DNA from: SAR86 cluster bacterium AG-390-O18
GTDB taxonomy: Bacteria > Pseudomonadota > Gammaproteobacteria > Magnimaribacterales > AG-339-G14
Assembly: GCA_003279605.1 (NCBI GenBank)
Contig: QCHF01000002.1
Coordinates: 277,088-321,585 of the forward strand
Reading direction: 5' to 3'
Length of the DNA: 44,498 bases
The stretch's first letter is position 1, and each line of letters opens with the position of its first letter. The position numbers and the translations under genes are program-made. The notes beneath the pieces are model-generated. The model searched no databases and had not been told where the DNA came from. It saw only the letters and a program-made list of their open reading frames with translations. Positions 41,312 through 44,498 of this stretch are shown in pieces.

Positions 41312-41764
41312 TCATTTTTGTTTGCGCCACACCCAAGGCGCAATTGGATCTTCGGCTTGCCACAAGCCCAAATTTTTAGCTTTAGCTTGATCCTGATACT
41401 CATATAAAGAGGAATTTTTAGCGTACTCATCATAAACCCAAGCAAAACCAAATTTAACCATCAACATATTCACATTCAATTCGTTCAAAAATAAGTTGCC
41501 CAAAACTCTTCCATAGCGATCTTCTCCTTGAGCAATGAGCGTCACTTCTTTTTCATAAAGCAGTCTATTTAAAAAGTTCTTTGATTGAGCACCAAAGGGC
41601 TGATTCATTTCTGGGGCATCAATTTCTACCAAACGAATTTTTATTTCCTTCCCTTTGGCTTGCGCTCGAATGGTATCGCCATCGACAACTCTTATATTTT
41701 CTAAAGAGGTAAAACCAAATAAAAAAGAAGATAAAAAAAATAGAAAAAAAAACTTTTTTTTCAA
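41312..41764 (-). CDS. Secreted staphylococcal-nuclease-like protein (SNase)
   Basis: A 150-aa protein with a signal peptide (about 1-19, phenylalanine-rich) and one complete SNase OB-fold domain. The catalytic set is kept: Asp28/Asp30/Thr31 in VVDGDTI, Arg44 and Asp49 with Glu52 in IRLVEIDAPE, and Arg86 in EDRYGR. It should hydrolyse DNA and RNA outside the cytoplasm, dependent on Ca2+. It lies 28 bases after the DUF799 lipoprotein gene of the CsgG cluster. Confidence 0.93.
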   Translation of the reverse strand: MKKKFFFLFFLSSFLFGFTSLENIRVVDGDTIRAQAKGKEIKIRLVEIDAPEMNQPFGAQSKNFLNRLLYEKEVTLIAQGEDRYGRVLGNLFLNELNVNMLMVKFGFAWVYDEYAKNSSLYEYQDQAKAKNLGLWQAEDPIAPWVWRKQK

Positions 41765-41792
41765 AATTCTAACCTAAGATTTTAAAGAATTA

Positions 41793-42470
41793 CTAATCTG
41801 ATGCTTTGTCTTTTAAGATTTTGTAAACAACGCCCGCTTCTCCATCCAATCTGTGAAGCTTGCTGTATTTTCCATGCGGCAAAGCCGTAAAAGCTTGATA
41901 ATTTGCTTGCATAGCTATTGGCATATAATTTGCTGCTGCAGTATTAATTGCGGTTGCAATGATATCAGCTAGAAAGAATCCTGTATCTCCACTTGTATTC
42001 AAAACCGTAGTTGCAGAGTATTGCCATAAAGTTTCGCCGGAGTCGGTAGATTTCATAATGTAGTCCATACCCACAGTTACATTACCAGCAATCACAATAT
42101 AATTTTTATCCCATTGATTTATAGTCACAAACAGAACTGCATCTGCTCCAAAGGAATTTTTAAAAACACTCACTGGAAGATTTTTTATCGTAGAAGAATC
42201 TACAACTCCTTCTTTCAAGAATATATCTCTTACAATTTCAACAGGCATTGTGTAATAGCCAGAATTACTTAATGGCTCTGTTATAGAAATATTAAAAAAT
42301 TCACTTGCTTCTGCAGCAGTTGTTTTATTAATTGCTGGAACAACCAAAATACTCAATGGTTGTCTTTCATCATACATTGCAGGAAAAGCTTGAAGTTTTG
42401 TCTCAGTTGCTAGAGCTGCACACCCTTGAAAGATTATTAATACCAAAAATACAGAGACTAATTTCTTCAT
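41793..42470 (-). CDS. DUF799 lipoprotein (GNA1162-like)
   Basis: A 225-aa lipoprotein (FQGCAAL, Cys17). The body has SILVVPAINKTTAAEASEFFNISITEPLSNSGYYTMPVEI, ADAVLFVTINQWDKNY and LWQYSATTVLNTS, in the order seen in the DUF799/GNA1162 family. Neisserial members lie next to CsgG and DUF4810 genes and are outer-membrane proteins with no settled job. The fold is close to the CsgG core (a nucleotide-like alpha/beta domain), suggesting partnership. One base separates it from the DUF4810 gene. Confidence 0.88.
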   Translation of the reverse strand: MKKLVSVFLVLIIFQGCAALATETKLQAFPAMYDERQPLSILVVPAINKTTAAEASEFFNISITEPLSNSGYYTMPVEIVRDIFLKEGVVDSSTIKNLPVSVFKNSFGADAVLFVTINQWDKNYIVIAGNVTVGMDYIMKSTDSGETLWQYSATTVLNTSGDTGFFLADIIATAINTAAANYMPIAMQANYQAFTALPHGKYSKLHRLDGEAGVVYKILKDKASD

Positions 42471-42471
42471 T

Positions 42472-42825
42472 TTAAAAACCTAATAATTTTTTAATTCGAT
42501 CAATGAATGTAATAGACTCAGGATAGTCAATTTTTTCATTTTCAAATTCATTCAAAGCTTCTTCCTTTTCATCTAATTCTGCCAACCTATAACCAAGCTC
42601 TGCATGAATACCAGGAGGAGTTCTTAAGCCTTTTGAATCATTCCTTATAATAATTTTTCTTAACTCTGCAATATGATTATTTAAGGTTTTATCACTTGGG
42701 TCTTTTTTGTACGCATATAGTGTTTGAGAGTAATTCTCCCAAAAATAGCCTGTGTTCACATTTGCACAACTTACAGAAATAAGAATTATTAAAAATGATA
42801 AAGATACTCTAAAGAAGCGTTTCAT
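42472..42825 (-). CDS. DUF4810 lipoprotein
   Basis: A 117-aa lipoprotein (lipobox SVSC near residue 20). The family word set WENYSQTLYAYKKDPSD, GLRTPPGIHAELGYRLAELDEKEEALNEFENEKIDYPES is clear and includes a TPR-like helical pair. DUF4810 proteins accompany CsgG-like and DUF799 proteins. It overlaps the upstream 136-aa gene by 4 bases (ATGA). Confidence 0.88.
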   Translation of the reverse strand: MKRFFRVSLSFLIILISVSCANVNTGYFWENYSQTLYAYKKDPSDKTLNNHIAELRKIIIRNDSKGLRTPPGIHAELGYRLAELDEKEEALNEFENEKIDYPESITFIDRIKKLLGF

Positions 42826-43232
42826 AATCTTATCCTTCTAGTTTGCCCAGAAGATAGATAAATTTTTTCATCAAAAATTTTTTTGCCATGACGATAAATT
42901 ACAATTTCATTATAACCTTTTTCACATGGAACCTTTAAAAATTCAATTTTTTTCATAAATTCTGGACTAAGCCCATCTTTTATTCTTTTTTCTATTTGTT
43001 TTTTTGTAAATACCTTTTTTACTTTGACTTTGCTATTTATAGATTCATCCTTAAATAAGTCAGAAGACTTTACCTTGTTAATTGAAAGCAATTTAGATTC
43101 CAATTTAATTCCCTTTAAATCTCCTTCAAAGATGATTGCTGTTTGTTCTTTTAGTTCTGTTGAGATTTGTGAAAATGAGCCACAGCAAACTAAAAAAATA
43201 CAAAATATAGGTGTTAAATATTTTAATAACAT
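42822..43232 (-). CDS. Hypothetical lipoprotein within the CsgG cluster, 136 aa
   Basis: Between the CsgG-like and DUF4810 genes, with one base to the former and a 4-base overlap to the latter, so co-translated. It has a lipoprotein-like signal (FLVCCGS). The rest is lysine-rich with beta character: a predicted strand-rich C-terminal PEGA-like piece (KVPCEKGYNEIVIYRHGKKI ... YLSSGQTRRIRL). No family recognised. It is not part of the usual three-gene set as I know it. Confidence 0.7.
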   Translation of the reverse strand: MLLKYLTPIFCIFLVCCGSFSQISTELKEQTAIIFEGDLKGIKLESKLLSINKVKSSDLFKDESINSKVKVKKVFTKKQIEKRIKDGLSPEFMKKIEFLKVPCEKGYNEIVIYRHGKKIFDEKIYLSSGQTRRIRL

Positions 43233-43233
43233 T

Positions 43234-44163
43234 TTAAATATCTCTTTCTAGAATATAGTAATCTTCTAAATTCTCTTCCAGCGATCCTTGGCTTAACTGA
43301 ACAAATGAAACTTCAGTAAATTCGTCCTCTCCGACAGAATATAGAACTTTTATCGATCCTGATTTTGTACCTGGTAATTCGATCATTCCTCCTGTCTGAG
43401 GATTTTTGATAGTTTTGCCTTTCTTGTATACATAAAGGCTTCTTCCGGGGTTTAATCCTTGTTTTTTCCCGCCAGCAATAATATAGAGTTCATTCTCTTT
43501 AGAAAGAAAGTATGACTTCCATGGCTTATCAGTTAATTTTTCAACTAAATTACTAACCAAAGATGAAATAGCTTGTGATATTGCTTTATCAGTTAAGCTT
43601 TGATCATAACCTGCATTCACTTTGTTAAATGGCTTAGATACAGTGGTTGTGACACTTTCTCCAGCTCCTTCTTGAGAGAAAACAATTCTTCCCGTTGAAA
43701 CGTCAACAAGTCTTACATTCACTTTGGCAAAAGCTCTTTGATTTTTAGTTCTTTTAAATACTTTTCCCTCACTATCTGTGGACCTTCCAAATTCAGAAAC
43801 AGATCCAATTATGAGAAAATCTACACCAATTCCTTCCTCTTTTAATCCAGCAATTATTTTTTCTGAATCTATTTCATCTTTGTCCATCCTTTCAAACATG
43901 ATAAATTTTCCAGTATCTGATAATCTTGCTGAGAGAATATCACTCGCTTGTTTTCCTAATCTATCGCCACTGTCATCCATCAAAAAAGTAATTCCAGATT
44001 GAGTTTCGTTTGAGAATCTTGCGATAGCTACCTTTCTTTTCAAAACAGGAAAACTATCTTCTGCATCATCATATCCAGTTAAATATGTTGCTGAGCTAAA
44101 TAAAAGAAAACAAAAAAATGTAATCAGAGAAGAGCTAATTATTTTTTTATAATTGATTTTCAT
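43234..44163 (-). CDS. CsgG-family outer-membrane secretion protein, lipobox not visible
   Basis: A 309-aa protein. The CsgG core is present: KVAIARFSNETQSG, QASDILSARLSDTGKFIMFERMDKDEI, LIIGSVSEFGRSTD, AFAKVNVRLVDVSTGRIVFSQEGAGE, and a helix AISQAISSLVSNLVEKL. CsgG forms an outer-membrane peptide channel in curli systems. The signal peptide ends SSATYLTG with no Cys at the expected place, so lipidation is not evident. The last 80 residues (SRSLYVYKKGK-like NPGRSLYVYKKG) form an extra strand-rich domain. No csgA/csgB or csgE/F genes nearby. Confidence 0.87.
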   Translation of the reverse strand: MKINYKKIISSSLITFFCFLLFSSATYLTGYDDAEDSFPVLKRKVAIARFSNETQSGITFLMDDSGDRLGKQASDILSARLSDTGKFIMFERMDKDEIDSEKIIAGLKEEGIGVDFLIIGSVSEFGRSTDSEGKVFKRTKNQRAFAKVNVRLVDVSTGRIVFSQEGAGESVTTTVSKPFNKVNAGYDQSLTDKAISQAISSLVSNLVEKLTDKPWKSYFLSKENELYIIAGGKKQGLNPGRSLYVYKKGKTIKNPQTGGMIELPGTKSGSIKVLYSVGEDEFTEVSFVQLSQGSLEENLEDYYILERDI

Positions 44164-44199
44164 AAAAGTACCTTTCTTTTATCTTATTGAATTAAATAA

Positions 44200-44498
44200 T
44201 TATTCTTCAATTTTTACAAGCTTGTTTTTATAGAGCCTGGTCGCTACCAAAAGATCGCTGTTGTATTCGTGAATGGAAAAAATTTTTCTATCTTTGAATT
44301 TATAAACAAACACATATTTATTGTCGTATTCGCCATTAATACCTTCAGCATCACCTTCCATGATTACAGCAACACCATCGTCATCAGCGATCATATCTGT
44401 CGTCGTTAAAGTAATCCCAGTTGGGAGTAATTTAGCGACCACTTCAGGCAACCAATAATCGAAGTAGGCATCTCGGTCGTAAGGAATGTTTGAAATTT
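44200..44498 (-). CDS. SnoaL/NTF2-like protein (N-terminus cut by window edge)
   Basis: An open frame runs from the right edge to TAA at 44200. The visible segment includes YFDYWLPEVV, then AVIMEGDAEG, YDNKYVFVYKFKDRKIFSIHEYNS, and a short LVATRLY ending. This is the cone-shaped NTF2/SnoaL fold, often an isomerase, hydratase or epimerase on small molecules. No internal Met start is needed since the frame continues into the missing part. Expressed towards the CsgG cluster with a 36-base gap. Confidence 0.75.
   Translation of the reverse strand, partial: ISNIPYDRDAYFDYWLPEVVAKLLPTGITLTTTDMIADDDGVAVIMEGDAEGINGEYDNKYVFVYKFKDRKIFSIHEYNSDLLVATRLYKNKLVKIEE

Noticed and set aside
43234-44163. A curli (csg) operon
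   Set aside because: Only the CsgG fold is present; no CsgA/B repeats, CsgE, CsgF or CsgD occur in the window, and the DUF4810/DUF799 neighbours define a different cluster.
1-44498. tRNA or rRNA genes, CRISPR arrays, insertion sequences, prophage or attachment sites
   Set aside because: Gaps were read for tRNA-like cloverleafs, spaced repeats and terminal inverted repeats next to transposase-like frames; nothing convincing was found.

Overview
The window is a dense, AT-rich stretch of bacterial chromosome. Genes abut or overlap, gaps are very short, and several convergent gene pairs have touching or overlapping stop codons. There are no tRNAs, rRNAs, insertion sequences, CRISPR arrays or phage modules. 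The gene mix (amine oxidase, alkyl-sulfatase-like hydrolase, Na+/solute symporter with DUF4212 subunit, AmtB, DUF3604, SelO, HupE, GMC and old-yellow-enzyme oxidoreductases, many small lipoproteins) together with the streamlining suggests a surface-ocean heterotrophic gammaproteobacterium of the SAR86 type. That assignment is inference from composition and content, not from a marker gene.

Layout. 1-2220: partial DUF4345 membrane protein, SGNH hydrolase plus glutathione transferase, and a 53-aa very basic unknown protein on the minus strand. 2295-6446: a secreted unknown, a complete copper amine oxidase, an alkyl-sulfatase-like MBL protein with a collapsed metal motif, and a 56-aa unknown. 6484-10759: an extended SDR, then a peptide/amino-acid operon (DUF4212 subunit, Na+/solute symporter, secreted M19 dipeptidase). 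10818-16678: three secreted or lipoprotein unknowns that look like duplicated alpha/beta-barrel proteins, interleaved with a minus-strand unit (AmtB, 74-aa membrane protein, DUF3429, GH5-like glycosidase) headed by NtrC-box-like inverted repeats, and a DUF4136-like lipoprotein. 16682-22837: glucokinase coupled to a 38-aa membrane microprotein, an ICMT-like methyltransferase, a saccharopine-dehydrogenase-like protein, an HSL-type esterase, and a parvulin/HupE/HXXEE membrane operon.

22853-34503 is a catabolic block: amidase, DUF3604 lipoprotein, MBL hydrolase, old yellow enzyme, DUF1330, TPR, homocysteine-methyltransferase-like, nitronate-monooxygenase-like, GMC oxidoreductase and MDR reductase. 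The OYE is preceded by a clean 6-7-6 palindrome. 34504-35233 is the largest gap between long genes. It holds phased T-tracts, a -10 hexamer, a 30-aa membrane peptide with a strong ribosome binding site, a strong terminator, and a 40-aa two-CxxC microprotein.

35227-44498: an alpha/beta hydrolase, a beta-lactamase-like lipoprotein, SelO (protein AMPylase), a VOC protein, a secreted unknown, an HSL esterase, a secreted staphylococcal-type nuclease, then a CsgG/lipoprotein/DUF4810/DUF799 outer-membrane cluster and a partial SnoaL-like protein. The least explained items are the microproteins (30, 38, 40, 53 and 56 aa), the CsgG-like cluster with an extra lipoprotein, and the sulfatase-like protein with the altered active site.
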